DNA of 64,000 nucleotides from Thiothrix litoralis (GTDB lineage Bacteria > Pseudomonadota > Gammaproteobacteria > Thiotrichales > Thiotrichaceae), in NCBI RefSeq assembly GCF_017901135.1, contig NZ_CP072801.1, forward strand, positions 62,001-126,000, written 5' to 3'. The position numbers and the translations under genes are program-made. The notes beneath the pieces were generated by a model. The model was not told the DNA's origin and made no database searches. It saw nothing but the letters and a program-made list of their open reading frames with translations. Below are positions 45,780-55,448 of this stretch, in pieces; position 1 is the stretch's first letter, and each line of letters opens with the position of its first letter.

Positions 45780-46250
45780 TCAATACTCTATTCCGTTTCT
45801 GACGAGGAGCGGGGTTCCGAACTGGGTAATGGCTGGGAAGTAATCGTCTATCCACATACCCACGCTGATCCCTTCGTGAAGCATGAAGGCGCGTTTTTTC
45901 TTACCATCCGTCGTGTAAACCCGAATACCTGCATCGTGCAGTTTGTCGTGAATTTCGACCAGATTTTCATTGTGATTATCGCGTAAGGTACACACGACCG
46001 GTTCCCAGTCGCGGCTACGGTAAGCGTCGATCAGATCAAGGTAAAAATCCACATCGGCGGTAATGGTGTTGTCAAAGTCAATGGCCACAATACGCGAGGT
46101 AGGGGAGTCTGCCAATACATAAGCGTCAATGGAAAATTCATCAAATTTTGTGATGATCTTGTGTTTACCGTGTAGTTTGATGGCGGCTTCCAAGACACCA
46201 AACGCGGCACAAGGCAATTTATTCTGATAGTAAAAAACGAGTCCAGTCAT
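45780..46250 (-). CDS. HAD-superfamily phosphatase-like protein
   Basis: 156 aa. Motif I is AIDFDNTIT (Asp58, Asp60), motif II CTLRDN (Thr88), a lysine cluster GKKKR follows, and motif IV is WIDDYFP (Asp135, Asp136), so all HAD catalytic positions are present. The size and compact form resemble small phage or repair-related HAD phosphatases. Paired with the kinase-like gene directly downstream. Specific role unknown. Confidence 0.8.
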   Translation of the reverse strand: MTGLVFYYQNKLPCAAFGVLEAAIKLHGKHKIITKFDEFSIDAYVLADSPTSRIVAIDFDNTITADVDFYLDLIDAYRSRDWEPVVCTLRDNHNENLVEIHDKLHDAGIRVYTTDGKKKRAFMLHEGISVGMWIDDYFPAITQFGTPLLVRNGIEY

Positions 46251-46343
46251 GCAAGGTTCTCTCTAGCGCTATGATCATTCATGGTTATAAGCGCTTAGCA
46301 TAGGGGCTGGATACAAGGCAGGCAATGATCTAAGGCAAGAAAA

Positions 46344-46357
46344 GGCCCCGCAGGGCC
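46344..46357 (-). terminator. Intrinsic terminator
   Basis: On the minus strand GGCCC-TGCG-GGGCC is followed by TTTTCTT. It ends the 157-aa gene just upstream. The rest of 46251-46363 shows no gene. Confidence 0.75.
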
Positions 46358-46363
46358 ATCTCC

Positions 46364-46837
46364 TTAAAAATGTGGGGGAATTTCTGCATAGGAAACGCGT
46401 CCGAACTGCGCTAAGGCTATCCGCAATACAGAGGGGGATGGGGTTAGCAATTTCTCAGGGAATTCTGCATACCAAACTTCTGCGCCTCTCATGGGCTCAA
46501 TCACCAGTTGGTGTTCAGTGTCCGCTTGTACCAGAGACATCTGGATGCCACGGACGCTAACATTAGGGGTGATTTCCAGCCGCACGATGCCCGGCTTGCC
46601 GGATTCTAGGCGTACCATTGAGACTTGCATGGTTGCGTGTTGTAATTTGCACTGGTTGGTTGCCAACAGGCATTCGCCCTGTAATTGCAAGGGCTGCATG
46701 GCGACAGGCTTGTCCTGTTTGGGTTGGTCTTTCGTGACCCACAGATCCATTAAGCCATAGCCACCAATTAACATAAAGGGAGCAAAGATAATGGCAATGC
46801 GCATGTGGAGGCTTTGCTTAAAAAACCATCGTAACAT
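46364..46837 (-). CDS. Hypothetical membrane-anchored protein
   Basis: 157 aa. One N-terminal membrane helix (about 12-32) then a soluble, probably periplasmic domain with a CLLATNQC motif whose two cysteines could form a disulfide. Divergent from the SulP gene and followed by an intrinsic terminator, so monocistronic. Family not recognised with certainty; the topology resembles small respiratory-chain or FixH-like proteins. Confidence 0.65.
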   Translation of the reverse strand: MLRWFFKQSLHMRIAIIFAPFMLIGGYGLMDLWVTKDQPKQDKPVAMQPLQLQGECLLATNQCKLQHATMQVSMVRLESGKPGIVRLEITPNVSVRGIQMSLVQADTEHQLVIEPMRGAEVWYAEFPEKLLTPSPSVLRIALAQFGRVSYAEIPPHF

Positions 46838-46973
46838 TGAAAACTCCAGCTAAAAAACAGGAAGTAGCATACACGACGACTGTGCTTATTGCTTTATTTT
46901 GCGTGCGGGTTTGCCTAGAATGCTGCTTCTGCCTTTTTGCCTCGCGCATTTACCTCATATAACGGATAACACC

Positions 46974-48449
46974 ATGAATTCCCTGCACCAGGATTGGTTC
47001 GCCAATGTCAAAAATGATCTATTGGCTGGCCTTGTCGTTGCTTTGGCGCTGATTCCCGAAGCCATTGCTTTTTCCATTATCGCGGGTGTTGACCCGAAAG
47101 TCGGGCTGTATGCGTCGTTCAGTATGGCGGTGGTGATTGCCTTTGCAGGTGGTCGCCCCGGCATGATTTCGGCTGCCACCGGCGCGATGGCGCTGGTCAT
47201 GGTCACGCTGGTAAAAGATCACGGCTTGCAATACTTGTTTGCGGCGACTTTGTTGACCGGGGTGTTGCAGATTGTCGCGGGAATGCTGCGGCTGGATTTG
47301 CTGATGCGCTTTGTATCGCGGGCGGTGATTGTCGGCTTTGTGAATGCGCTGGCTATCCTGATTTTCATGGCGCAATTGCCAGAATTGCTGGGCAGGGGCT
47401 GGATGGTGTACGCAATGGTAGCGGCGGGGCTGGGCATTATTTACCTGTTTCCGTATATCACTAAAGCAGTGCCGTCACCGTTGGTGGCGATTATTGCCTT
47501 GAGTGCGGTGGCGATCCTGTTTGGGTTGGACATTCGCACCGTGGGTGACATGGGGGCGTTGCCGGATAGTTTGCCAGTATTCTTGCTGCCGGATGTGCCG
47601 TTGAACTGGGAAACCTTGCGTATTATTTTTCCGGTAGCGGTGACGCTGGCGGTGGTGGGGTTGCTGGAATCCTTGATGACGGCGACGATTGTCGATGACT
47701 TGACCGATTCCACCAGCAGCAAGCAGCGCGAATGCGTGGGGCAGGGTGCTGCCAATATTGCGACAGGTTTCCTCGGCGGTATGGCGGGTTGTGCGATGAT
47801 CGGGCAGTCGGTGATCAATGTGAAATCTGGCGGGCGTGGGCGTTTGTCTACCTTGGTGGCGGGGGTGTTTTTGTTGCTGATGATTGTGTTCATGGGCGAC
47901 TGGGTGGCGCAAATCCCGATGGCGGCTTTGGTGGCGGTGATGATCATGGTGTCGATCGGCACCTTCAATTGGGATTCCTTACGCAAGTTTCGCGAGCACC
48001 CGAAAAGTTTCAATGCCACCATGATTGCCACGGTGGCGGTGGTAGTGGCTACTCACGATCTGGCGCAAGGCGTGTTGGTCGGGGTATTGCTCTCCGGTTT
48101 CTTCTTCGCCAACAAGGTGGGGCGGATGCTGTATGTCAGCGCCAGTTCCGAAGACGAGGGACGGATGCGGGCATATCAGGTGGTGGGGCAAGTGTTTTTC
48201 GCTTCGGCGGATTATTTCGTGGCCTCCTTCGACTTCAAGGATGTGGTGGAACGGGTGCGTATTGATGTCAGCCGCGCCCATTTCTGGGATTTGACGGCTG
48301 TGGGGGCGCTCGACAAGGTGGTGGTGAAATTCCGCCGCGAGGGTACGGAGGTGGAAGTAGTTGGCCTCAACGAAGCCAGCGCCACCCTCATCGACCGTTT
48401 CGGGGTACACGACAAACCTGAAGCCATTGAACAACTGTTGAATCACTGA
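46974..48449 (+). CDS. SulP-family anion transporter
   Basis: 491-aa inner membrane protein with about 10-12 hydrophobic segments, the SulP start region ([19 protein letters not shown]) and a C-terminal STAS domain (about 390-490). SulP members carry sulfate, bicarbonate or other anions; the substrate cannot be read here. The ATG at 46974 matches the family start; the longer frame to 46899 is not supported. Followed after 11 bases by a UspA-type gene, probably one operon. Confidence 0.92.
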   Translation: MNSLHQDWFANVKNDLLAGLVVALALIPEAIAFSIIAGVDPKVGLYASFSMAVVIAFAGGRPGMISAATGAMALVMVTLVKDHGLQYLFAATLLTGVLQIVAGMLRLDLLMRFVSRAVIVGFVNALAILIFMAQLPELLGRGWMVYAMVAAGLGIIYLFPYITKAVPSPLVAIIALSAVAILFGLDIRTVGDMGALPDSLPVFLLPDVPLNWETLRIIFPVAVTLAVVGLLESLMTATIVDDLTDSTSSKQRECVGQGAANIATGFLGGMAGCAMIGQSVINVKSGGRGRLSTLVAGVFLLLMIVFMGDWVAQIPMAALVAVMIMVSIGTFNWDSLRKFREHPKSFNATMIATVAVVVATHDLAQGVLVGVLLSGFFFANKVGRMLYVSASSEDEGRMRAYQVVGQVFFASADYFVASFDFKDVVERVRIDVSRAHFWDLTAVGALDKVVVKFRREGTEVEVVGLNEASATLIDRFGVHDKPEAIEQLLNH

Positions 48450-48460
48450 GGAGCTTGCCC

Positions 48461-49327
48461 ATGAAACCGGACAATAAAATCCTTGCCTGCGTGGATCAGT
48501 CGCATTTCGCCGAACATGTCGCCGATTACGCCGCGTGGGTCGCCACCCGTATGGAGTTGCCGCTGGAATTCCTGCACATCCTCGACCGCCACCCCGAACG
48601 CGCTCGCAACACCCACGACCACAGTGGCGCGATTGGCTTTGATGCGCAGCAAGCCTTGCTCGAAGAACTTTCACAGGAGGATGCAGCCCTCAGCAAACAA
48701 GCGCGTGAACAGGGGCGACTTTTCCTCAACCGTTTGCGCGAACGGGCGATGGCGGCCGGGGTGGAAGCCCCCGATGTACGCCAACGTCACGGCGCACTGG
48801 TAGAAACGCTGGCAGAACAGGAAGATGGCGTGCGCATGTTCATCCTTGGTCGGCGCGGGCAAGCGGCGGAAACCACCCCGCGTGAGTTGGGGCGTAATGT
48901 CGAACGGGTGATCCGTTCCTTGCACCACCCCATCCTGACCGTGACCGCCGCTTTCACGGCACCGCAGCAAGTGATGATTGCATTTGATGGCAGCAGCATT
49001 GCCCGCAAGGGGGTGGAATTGATTGCTGCTTGTCCGCTGTTTGTGGGCTTGCCGATTCACGTCATCACCTCCGGCGAACCGGGCAAGGGCGCACGGCGGC
49101 AACTCGAATGGGCGAAAATCACGCTGGAAGGCGCGGGTTTCACCACCCACACCGCCTTGCTGGCTGGCGACCCGGAAAGTGTGATTGCGGCACAAGTACG
49201 TGAGCGCGACATTGATATGCTAGTCATGGGGGCGTACACGCATTCGGCATGGCGTAGCTTGCTGTTTGGCAGCAAGACCACGGATTTGTTAAGAGCGTCG
49301 AAGATCCCGACGCTGTTACTGCGCTAG
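48461..49327 (+). CDS. Tandem universal stress protein (UspA family)
   Basis: 288 aa with two Usp domains. The first is KILACVDQSHFAEHVADYAA; the second starts near QQVMIAFDGSSIARKGVE and keeps the nucleotide-binding end pattern (GAYTHSAWRSLLFGSKTTDL). SulP-UspA pairs are common and suggest a role in regulating transport or stress response. ATG at 48461 behind GAGGAG. Confidence 0.92.
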   Translation: MKPDNKILACVDQSHFAEHVADYAAWVATRMELPLEFLHILDRHPERARNTHDHSGAIGFDAQQALLEELSQEDAALSKQAREQGRLFLNRLRERAMAAGVEAPDVRQRHGALVETLAEQEDGVRMFILGRRGQAAETTPRELGRNVERVIRSLHHPILTVTAAFTAPQQVMIAFDGSSIARKGVELIAACPLFVGLPIHVITSGEPGKGARRQLEWAKITLEGAGFTTHTALLAGDPESVIAAQVRERDIDMLVMGAYTHSAWRSLLFGSKTTDLLRASKIPTLLLR

Positions 49328-49334
49328 CCGCGCC

Positions 49335-51290
49335 TTACTGATCGGTCAGCCAGTAAAACCGGAAGGGTGGAATCACCAACTCGCCATTGAATAGGGCGGG
49401 GCGCTCGCCGGAATACAAATCCCGCACCGAGGCATGGCGGAAAAATGCCTTGCGCCCCAAATCTTCCATATTCAGGTGTTGCGGGTGGGCGTCGAAGTTG
49501 GCCACCACCAGTACCTTGTTCATCGGTTGGGTGGTGTCGAAACGCGCAAACACGAACAAATGCGGGTTGCCTACATCCAGCAGCTCGCGATTGTTGAAAT
49601 CGGCGAATGCTGCCACTTCCTTGCGCACCGCAATCATCTTTTTCAGGGCGGAAAACAGGCGATACTCAACCGTTCCGGGGGTTTTGCGCAATTCGGCGCG
49701 TTCCCAGTCGATGCGCGGGCGATGCGCCCAGCGGCTGTCGTTGGCTTTGGCGGGGTCGTCCAGATAAGTACGGTCATTCAAGGTGCCGATGGCATCGCCG
49801 TAGTACAGCAGCGGAATGCCACCAAACGCCATGATCATGCCGTGCATGAGTACGATGGTTTTAATGGCAACGTCAATCCGCTCCGGGTTGTTGGCTTCCA
49901 GCGCACTTTCCAGCCCTGCCAATGAGGCCAATGAACCGGAAATGCGCGTGTCGCCCGTTTTGTCATTGTGTCCGAAGGGCAGGCCGCGAGCCGGAGAATC
50001 TTCATACTTGCCGGTGAAATAGTCGATCAAAAACTGGCGGTGTGCATACGGGTCATAGCCGACGGCGCGAATGTCGTTATCATCAAAGCCCAAACCAATG
50101 TCATCGTGGCAGCGCAGGTAATTCAACCACGTGGCGCGTTCCAGCTTGTCGGGCAGGCTTTTGATGCCTTGAGTTAGCAGTTTGGCGTTTTTGGTGGCTG
50201 CGGCATCCCATAGCAGCGCCATGAAGGTGGCGTTGTAGGCGATTTCGCATTCTTTGGCGTTGATCGCGTCTTCCCCGAAATACTTGATGATTTCCACCGG
50301 GGCAACAATCGCTTCGGCAATGAACAGCACGCCGGGCGCAGTTACTTGGCAACAATCCTTCAATAGTTGCAGTATTAGATGGGCTTCGCGCTCGTTCTGG
50401 GAAACACTGCCGATCTTTTTCCACAGGAAGGCCACCGCATCCAGCCGCAGGATGTCCGCACCCTGATTCGCCCAGTACAGGATAATGTCGAGAATTTCGA
50501 TGAAGACTGCCGGGTTGCTGTAGTTCAAGTCCCATTGGTAGCTGTTGAAGACCGTCATGACCCACTTTTGCATGTCCTCATCCCAGGTGAAATTGCCGGG
50601 GGCATTTTCGGGGAAGATTTCCGGCATGGTGGCTTCAAACATGTCCGGCACTTCGCGGTTGGCGAAGATGTAGTAGTAATCTTGATGCGTCGGGCTGCCT
50701 GCTTTGGCTTGTTGCGCCCAAGCGTGTTCGTTGGAGGTGTGGTTGAGCACCACGTCCAGCGTTAGCAAGGTGTCGCGTTTGCGTAATTCGCCCGCCAATG
50801 CCTGTAAATCCTTCAACGTGCCGAAACGCTCATCAATCTGGCGGAAATCGCTGACGGCATAGCCGCCGTCACTCGCGCCTTTGGGGCATTGCATCATTGG
50901 CATCAGATGCACCAGGTTGACGCCCAGTTCCTGAAAGTAATTGACCCGTTGGGTCAGGTCGGGCAGGTCTTTGGCGAAACCGTCGGCATACAGCGCCATA
51001 CCCACCCATTGCTGGTTTAAAAACCAGTTGTGGTCTTTTTCGCGCTCAAGGTCGGAATGGCGCAAGTGTTCCGGGCGTAACACGTATTGCCGCGCCATGG
51101 TTTCGACCAGCCCTTGCATGTGCTCGCGGAAGTCTTCGCGCTTACCGTACAGCACGCTGAACAAGGCGTGGATGGAGTAAAAATTTGCCCCCAAGCGCGT
51201 GTAGAAATGCCGCAAACCCTCACCACGAATGCTGGGGTCGAGTTCGATCAGGATGTCGTTGAGAAGGGAGTGAGAGACTTGTTCGTACAT
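49335..51290 (-). CDS. Amylosucrase-type GH13 glucosyltransferase
   Basis: About 651 aa. A GH13 barrel with the amylosucrase layout: FQELGVNLVHLMPMMQCP, VLNHTSNEHAWAQQA, the nucleophile region ILRLDAVAFLWK, the acid/base region LFIAEAIVAP and CHDDIG. Amylosucrase makes alpha-1,4-glucan from sucrose, releasing fructose. The N-terminal helical domain (HFYTRLGANFYSIHALFSVL) also fits. The start at 51290 suits the family, with AAAGG upstream; frames to 51353 and 51443 are open. Confidence 0.85.
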   Translation of the reverse strand: MYEQVSHSLLNDILIELDPSIRGEGLRHFYTRLGANFYSIHALFSVLYGKREDFREHMQGLVETMARQYVLRPEHLRHSDLEREKDHNWFLNQQWVGMALYADGFAKDLPDLTQRVNYFQELGVNLVHLMPMMQCPKGASDGGYAVSDFRQIDERFGTLKDLQALAGELRKRDTLLTLDVVLNHTSNEHAWAQQAKAGSPTHQDYYYIFANREVPDMFEATMPEIFPENAPGNFTWDEDMQKWVMTVFNSYQWDLNYSNPAVFIEILDIILYWANQGADILRLDAVAFLWKKIGSVSQNEREAHLILQLLKDCCQVTAPGVLFIAEAIVAPVEIIKYFGEDAINAKECEIAYNATFMALLWDAAATKNAKLLTQGIKSLPDKLERATWLNYLRCHDDIGLGFDDNDIRAVGYDPYAHRQFLIDYFTGKYEDSPARGLPFGHNDKTGDTRISGSLASLAGLESALEANNPERIDVAIKTIVLMHGMIMAFGGIPLLYYGDAIGTLNDRTYLDDPAKANDSRWAHRPRIDWERAELRKTPGTVEYRLFSALKKMIAVRKEVAAFADFNNRELLDVGNPHLFVFARFDTTQPMNKVLVVANFDAHPQHLNMEDLGRKAFFRHASVRDLYSGERPALFNGELVIPPFRFYWLTDQ

Positions 51291-51456
51291 GTTTGGCCTT
51301 TGGTTCCGTGCTGCTGCGTTATTTTGTGACTGGTCGCGTTGCAAAGTCTGCATTATTCCCCGCCGATTTTCCAGCGTTGCCCTGTTTTGTGCAAAAACAT
51401 TGAGATTCTTTTGACTTTTCGTCAGGATGAGCCGTCCTACCAAGGAGGGATGTTTT

Positions 51457-52041
51457 ATGGGTGACGTTCTTCATGATTTGGACGAAGAAAGTCTGGTGGC
51501 ACGTTGCCGTACTGAATTGCCCTATGTCATGGATGCCTTCAGTGAAGTGGTACGCCGCCACGAGCGTTATGTGTTTAATCTGTGCCGCCGCTATCTGGGC
51601 ACGGAAGAGGAGGCAGAGGATGTCACGCAAGATGTATTCATGCGAGTGTTTCATGCTCTGCCCCAGTTTGAAGGCCGTGCACAGTTCAAAACCTGGCTGT
51701 ACCGCATTGCCATGAACCAATGCCACAGCGCGGTGGAAAAGCGTAAACACTTTGTGCGCGACACGGATGACGGCGATGGTGGCAGCCTGTTTGACAACCT
51801 GTTGGTGGATGAACACACTCCGCAGGATGATTACAGCGCCACGCAAGAACAGGACTGTGTACAAAAGACGCTGGGTGAAATGCGCCCTGCCGAAAGCGAA
51901 ATCCTCAGCCTGCGCTTTATGGGCGAATTGTCGCTGGAAGACATTGCCAGCACGCTGGATACCAAACTGAGCGCCACCAAAATGCGGTTTTACCGTGCAA
52001 TGGAGCAATTCAAGAAACTGTATGAAAAATTGTGCCTGTAA
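51457..52041 (+). CDS. ECF-type RNA polymerase sigma factor
   Basis: 194 aa. Region 2 reads YVFNLCRRYLGTEEEAEDVTQDVFMRVF and region 4 ILSLRFMGELSLEDIASTLD, with no region 3, so this is an extracytoplasmic-function sigma factor. ATG at 51457 behind GGAGGG. Followed by a small membrane gene (5 bases) and a mechanosensitive-channel-like gene, all likely co-transcribed. The small protein may be its regulator. Confidence 0.92.
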   Translation: MGDVLHDLDEESLVARCRTELPYVMDAFSEVVRRHERYVFNLCRRYLGTEEEAEDVTQDVFMRVFHALPQFEGRAQFKTWLYRIAMNQCHSAVEKRKHFVRDTDDGDGGSLFDNLLVDEHTPQDDYSATQEQDCVQKTLGEMRPAESEILSLRFMGELSLEDIASTLDTKLSATKMRFYRAMEQFKKLYEKLCL

Positions 52042-52046
52042 TCATT

Positions 52047-52292
52047 ATGAATGACCCACACGAACAACTCGAACAGGAATTGCGTACCCTGTGGCAACAA
52101 GCGGCGAATACCCGTAAAGCCACTTCAACGCAGCGTATCAGCCGCATCCTGAAGCGGTCACGGGCGGAATTGTCGTTGCGTGATCTGTTTCAGTTTGCTG
52201 GCTTCTTGTCACTTGCCTTTTTTCAACTGTTTGGTGCGGTAGTGCACGCAGCGGTCGCTAACCCGAAGGACAATAACCATGAATCCAAGTGA
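52047..52292 (+). CDS. Small one-helix membrane protein, possible anti-sigma partner
   Basis: 81 aa with a charged N-terminal half (EQELRTLWQQAANTRKATS) and one hydrophobic helix (about 51-70). An anti-sigma or sigma-partner role is inferred only from its place after the sigma gene. Overlaps the next gene by 14 bases. Confidence 0.65.
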   Translation: MNDPHEQLEQELRTLWQQAANTRKATSTQRISRILKRSRAELSLRDLFQFAGFLSLAFFQLFGAVVHAAVANPKDNNHESK

Positions 52293-53169
52293 ACCTAGCC
52301 AGTTTAGCGACTTGCTCAAGTTTGATGAGCTGTTCAATAAACGCTTGTTGGAGCCGCTGTTTTCACAGTGGGATTTGCTGGTAGCCTTTTTGCCGAAAGC
52401 GATTGCTGCTGTACTGATTTTGTTCGTCGGCTTGCTGATTGGGATCGTGCTGTCGATGATTACCCGTTCGGTGCTGCACAAAATGGGCATAGACAAACTC
52501 AGTCGCAATGCCGGGGTCGATGCGATGATGTCGGAAGGTGGTTTGACCAGCACACCTTCGCGCTTGATTGGTAAAGTGGTGTTCTGGCTGGTATTTTTTG
52601 CTACGTTGATGCCTGCTTCTGAATTGCTGGGGATCCGTGAGTTGACTCAGCTCATGGCCAGTTTTGTCAATTTCCTGCCCAAAATTATTGCGGCGATCAT
52701 TATTGTGGTGTTCGGTTTTGTGGTCGCCAATTTCTTGCGTCAGGCAGTGCAGGGTAGCAGTGGCAGTCTTGGGTTAACGTCAACCAAAACCATTGGCGGT
52801 TTGGTGTATGGCCTGACCGTGGCGATTACCATCGTGGTGGCGCTGGGGCAGATGGGGATGGACACGCAATTGCTCTACACCGTGTTGATCACCATTATTG
52901 CGTCGATGGGGCTGGCGATTGCCTTGGCGGTAGGGTTGGGGGGGCGTGAGATGGCGCATAATCTGGTCGCCGGTTTTTATGCGCGTGAAAGTTTTACGCC
53001 GGGGCAGGAGATCGGTTTCAGTGAATACAACGGTGTTTTACGTGAAGTGCAGGCACAGAGTACGCTGCTGGAAATGGCTGATGGTAAACTCATTTCCATT
53101 CCCAACAGCCATTTGTTCCAGCATCTGGTGCGGGTGACGCAACCAGAGGCTAGTGCTGAACAGGATTAA
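52279..53169 (+). CDS. Mechanosensitive-channel-type membrane protein
   Basis: 296 aa with five or so membrane helices. Two copies of a conserved helix motif (LPKAIAAVLILFVGLLIG and LPKIIAAIIIVVFGFVVA) and the pore-like helix SMGLAIALAVGLGGREMAHN are followed by a short beta domain (FTPGQEIGFSEYNGVLREV), as in small MscS-related proteins. Co-directional with the ECF sigma gene, so possibly under envelope or osmotic stress control. Ends overlap the convergent pqiC by 4 bases. Confidence 0.85.
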   Translation: MNPSEPSQFSDLLKFDELFNKRLLEPLFSQWDLLVAFLPKAIAAVLILFVGLLIGIVLSMITRSVLHKMGIDKLSRNAGVDAMMSEGGLTSTPSRLIGKVVFWLVFFATLMPASELLGIRELTQLMASFVNFLPKIIAAIIIVVFGFVVANFLRQAVQGSSGSLGLTSTKTIGGLVYGLTVAITIVVALGQMGMDTQLLYTVLITIIASMGLAIALAVGLGGREMAHNLVAGFYARESFTPGQEIGFSEYNGVLREVQAQSTLLEMADGKLISIPNSHLFQHLVRVTQPEASAEQD

Positions 53170-53756
53170 GGTGCTGCTGCCAGCCCCCGCACGATCTGGT
53201 TGGCGAGATCGGCAACCAAGGTGCTTTGCGCCTTGACCACGGCATCGACACCGGGTTCGGTGACTTTACGTTCCAGCGCGACTGGCTCGGTGGTCAGGAT
53301 CTTGCCATCATCACCCGCTTGAAGTTGCCATAGCCCGCGTAAGGCGGCTTTGTCGCCGGGCATTCCATCAAACTGATCGAGTTTGACCACTACCTGATAT
53401 TGCGGCGTTTGGCTGATTTCCCACGGGATGGTTTGCACCCGCGTGGCAGGCAGGCGTAATTGCAATTGCTGCGACAGCGCACTCAGGAACTCGTCTTCGA
53501 GTTGCCCACCCCATAGATGATCGTCGGAGACTTCCACCGTGGTGGTATCCTTGCGGATCACCATGCCTTCGCGGTCCAGCAGGGTAGGCAGGTTGATGGG
53601 GCCTACCCCCAGGCTTTTGATGCGTTGGGAAGTGGCGCTGGCGACTTCCGCCCCTGCGGAACCTGCCGCCAGCGTGTGGTACAGCGTCGGGGTGCTGGAG
53701 CAGGCAGCCAAGGTCAATGACAAGGCTAGCAACAATACCGTTTTCTTGTTCAACAT
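53166..53756 (-). CDS. pqiC: PqiC-type lipoprotein
   Basis: 196 aa with a lipobox (LTLAACSS). The pattern of an outer-membrane-anchored lipoprotein that completes the Pqi lipid-transport bridge: LYHTLAAGS, VGPINLPTLLDREGMVIRK and WGGQLEDEFLSALS. It follows pqiB directly. Two in-frame Met codons upstream (to 53765) are alternatives. Confidence 0.88.
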   Translation of the reverse strand: MLNKKTVLLLALSLTLAACSSTPTLYHTLAAGSAGAEVASATSQRIKSLGVGPINLPTLLDREGMVIRKDTTTVEVSDDHLWGGQLEDEFLSALSQQLQLRLPATRVQTIPWEISQTPQYQVVVKLDQFDGMPGDKAALRGLWQLQAGDDGKILTTEPVALERKVTEPGVDAVVKAQSTLVADLANQIVRGLAAAP

Positions 53757-53771
53757 AATCATCATGTTCCT

Positions 53772-55448
53772 TTACTTGCCCCGGATCAGCGAGGATGGGT
53801 TCCGTTGCAGGGTTTCGGTCAGGCTACGCACTGAGCGGGAAGCCGAAGTCACTTCTTCCAGCATTTCCTTTAACTGGAACTGGGTGGGTGAGTTCTGTGC
53901 AGTCATGCGGTCAACCTGTGCCATTGACCCCTGAATTTTTTGCAGGGTTTTACCCAAATCAATGGTGATCTGGTTCACGTCTTTGGTGACGCTGGGTAAG
54001 GTGTTTTTGTCGACCGTTTTGATCGCTTGTTCGGCAGCTTTGATGGCATCCTTGGCTGCATTGATGGTTTTTTCGGCTTCTGTCAGTACGCCGTTGACGT
54101 TATCCACGGTTTTGTCGAGTTTGCCGCTTTTGACCAGTTTCTGGATGCTATCCAGTGTTTCTTGCAAGCTGGCCATGATGTCGGTTGCCATCAGGGGCAG
54201 ATTATCAAACGCAGAACCCGCCGTCGGGAATTCGCTGTAGAACTGGGTTTTGACGATTTTTTCCGGTTTTACATCTGGTTCTATGCTTAAGGTGATGAGC
54301 TTTTGGCCTGTGAGCAAGCTGCCGGTTTCCAGTTTGGCGCGTAACCCTTTTTCTACCAATTTATTCATGGCTGTTTCAGCTTCGCCTTGACCAATCTCGG
54401 GGTCAAAGTTTTGTGGCTGGATGGATACCAATATCGGGACTTTTACATCCAATGATTTCCTGTCCATTCTGATGTCGATATTTTCGACTTGCCCCACTGG
54501 GATGCCTTGGAATTCCAGAGGTGCGCCGACGCTTAAGCCGCGTACTGATCCTTTGAAATACATCACGTAATACAGGCGTTGGGTAAACTGCTTTTCCTGC
54601 GTATCGGAGTACTTGTTGTACAGTGGAAACGTGTCCCCATCCTTGCTGATTTCTCCAGTAGACAGGGAGGTGGGGGTTTCAAAGGCAATCCCCCCAATCA
54701 GTAAGGAGGCCAGTGATTCCATGCGGAATTCTGCCCCGGCAGCACTCATTTTGAATTCGGCACCGCTGGCGTTCCAGAAACGGCTCGTGGTGCGCACGAA
54801 ATCGAAGTATGGGTCACGCACAAAAACTTCCATGCGTACCTGACTGGTATCTTGCAACAATTGGTAGTCGATGACCTCACCAACCTGTAATTGCTTGTAG
54901 AAAACCGGTGCACCCACATCCATCGAACCCAAGGAGTCGGACAACAGGAAGAAGCGTTTGCCACTTTCAGAAGGAGCAATCACGGGTGGGCGGTCTTCCC
55001 CGACATAGAAACTTTGGTCATCGGTATTCGTGCCGGGGTTCATGCCAACGTAAGTGCCTGAAAAGAAAGTGCTTAAGCCAGAAACCCCCGAACGGTTGAC
55101 GCGGGGGCTGACAACCCAGAAACGCGCATCACTACCCAGATGCCGACCAATTTCCTTATTAAGTTCTAACGTGGCTTCAATGGTTTGTAGATCATCGCTC
55201 AGGCGCAGTGTACGTAGTTTACCAACGGTAACGGCCTTGTAGCGCACTTCGGTTTTACCGGCCTCGATGCCCTCGGCACTGGGGAATTGCACCGTAATGC
55301 TGGGGCCCTTCTCATTCCAGGTCTGGAACATTAGCCACGCGCCAATCAATACCGCCGCCAGCGGAATCAGCCAGACGGGCGATAGGCCACGTTCTTCACG
55401 TACCTCGACATCAGGCAAGGTATCAGGTTGTCCGACAGGGTTGCTCAT
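53772..55448 (-). CDS. pqiB: PqiB-type MCE-domain protein
   Basis: 558 aa. One N-terminal membrane helix (about 22-42), then three MCE domains (the first begins PSITVQFPSAEGIEAGKTEV, others near 155 and 285) and a long C-terminal coiled coil (about 440-540). MCE proteins form rings and tunnels for phospholipid transport across the periplasm. Overlaps the upstream pqiA-type gene by ATGA. Confidence 0.93.
   Translation of the reverse strand: MSNPVGQPDTLPDVEVREERGLSPVWLIPLAAVLIGAWLMFQTWNEKGPSITVQFPSAEGIEAGKTEVRYKAVTVGKLRTLRLSDDLQTIEATLELNKEIGRHLGSDARFWVVSPRVNRSGVSGLSTFFSGTYVGMNPGTNTDDQSFYVGEDRPPVIAPSESGKRFFLLSDSLGSMDVGAPVFYKQLQVGEVIDYQLLQDTSQVRMEVFVRDPYFDFVRTTSRFWNASGAEFKMSAAGAEFRMESLASLLIGGIAFETPTSLSTGEISKDGDTFPLYNKYSDTQEKQFTQRLYYVMYFKGSVRGLSVGAPLEFQGIPVGQVENIDIRMDRKSLDVKVPILVSIQPQNFDPEIGQGEAETAMNKLVEKGLRAKLETGSLLTGQKLITLSIEPDVKPEKIVKTQFYSEFPTAGSAFDNLPLMATDIMASLQETLDSIQKLVKSGKLDKTVDNVNGVLTEAEKTINAAKDAIKAAEQAIKTVDKNTLPSVTKDVNQITIDLGKTLQKIQGSMAQVDRMTAQNSPTQFQLKEMLEEVTSASRSVRSLTETLQRNPSSLIRGK

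Noticed and set aside
25741-46300. Search for attR, a second copy of the tRNA-Gly 3' end
   Set aside because: No stretch like TTCGATTCCCTTCACCCGC was found by eye downstream, so no right attachment site is annotated.
46899-46973. Longer SulP start
   Set aside because: The added residues form no expected segment, and the family start is close to [19 protein letters not shown].
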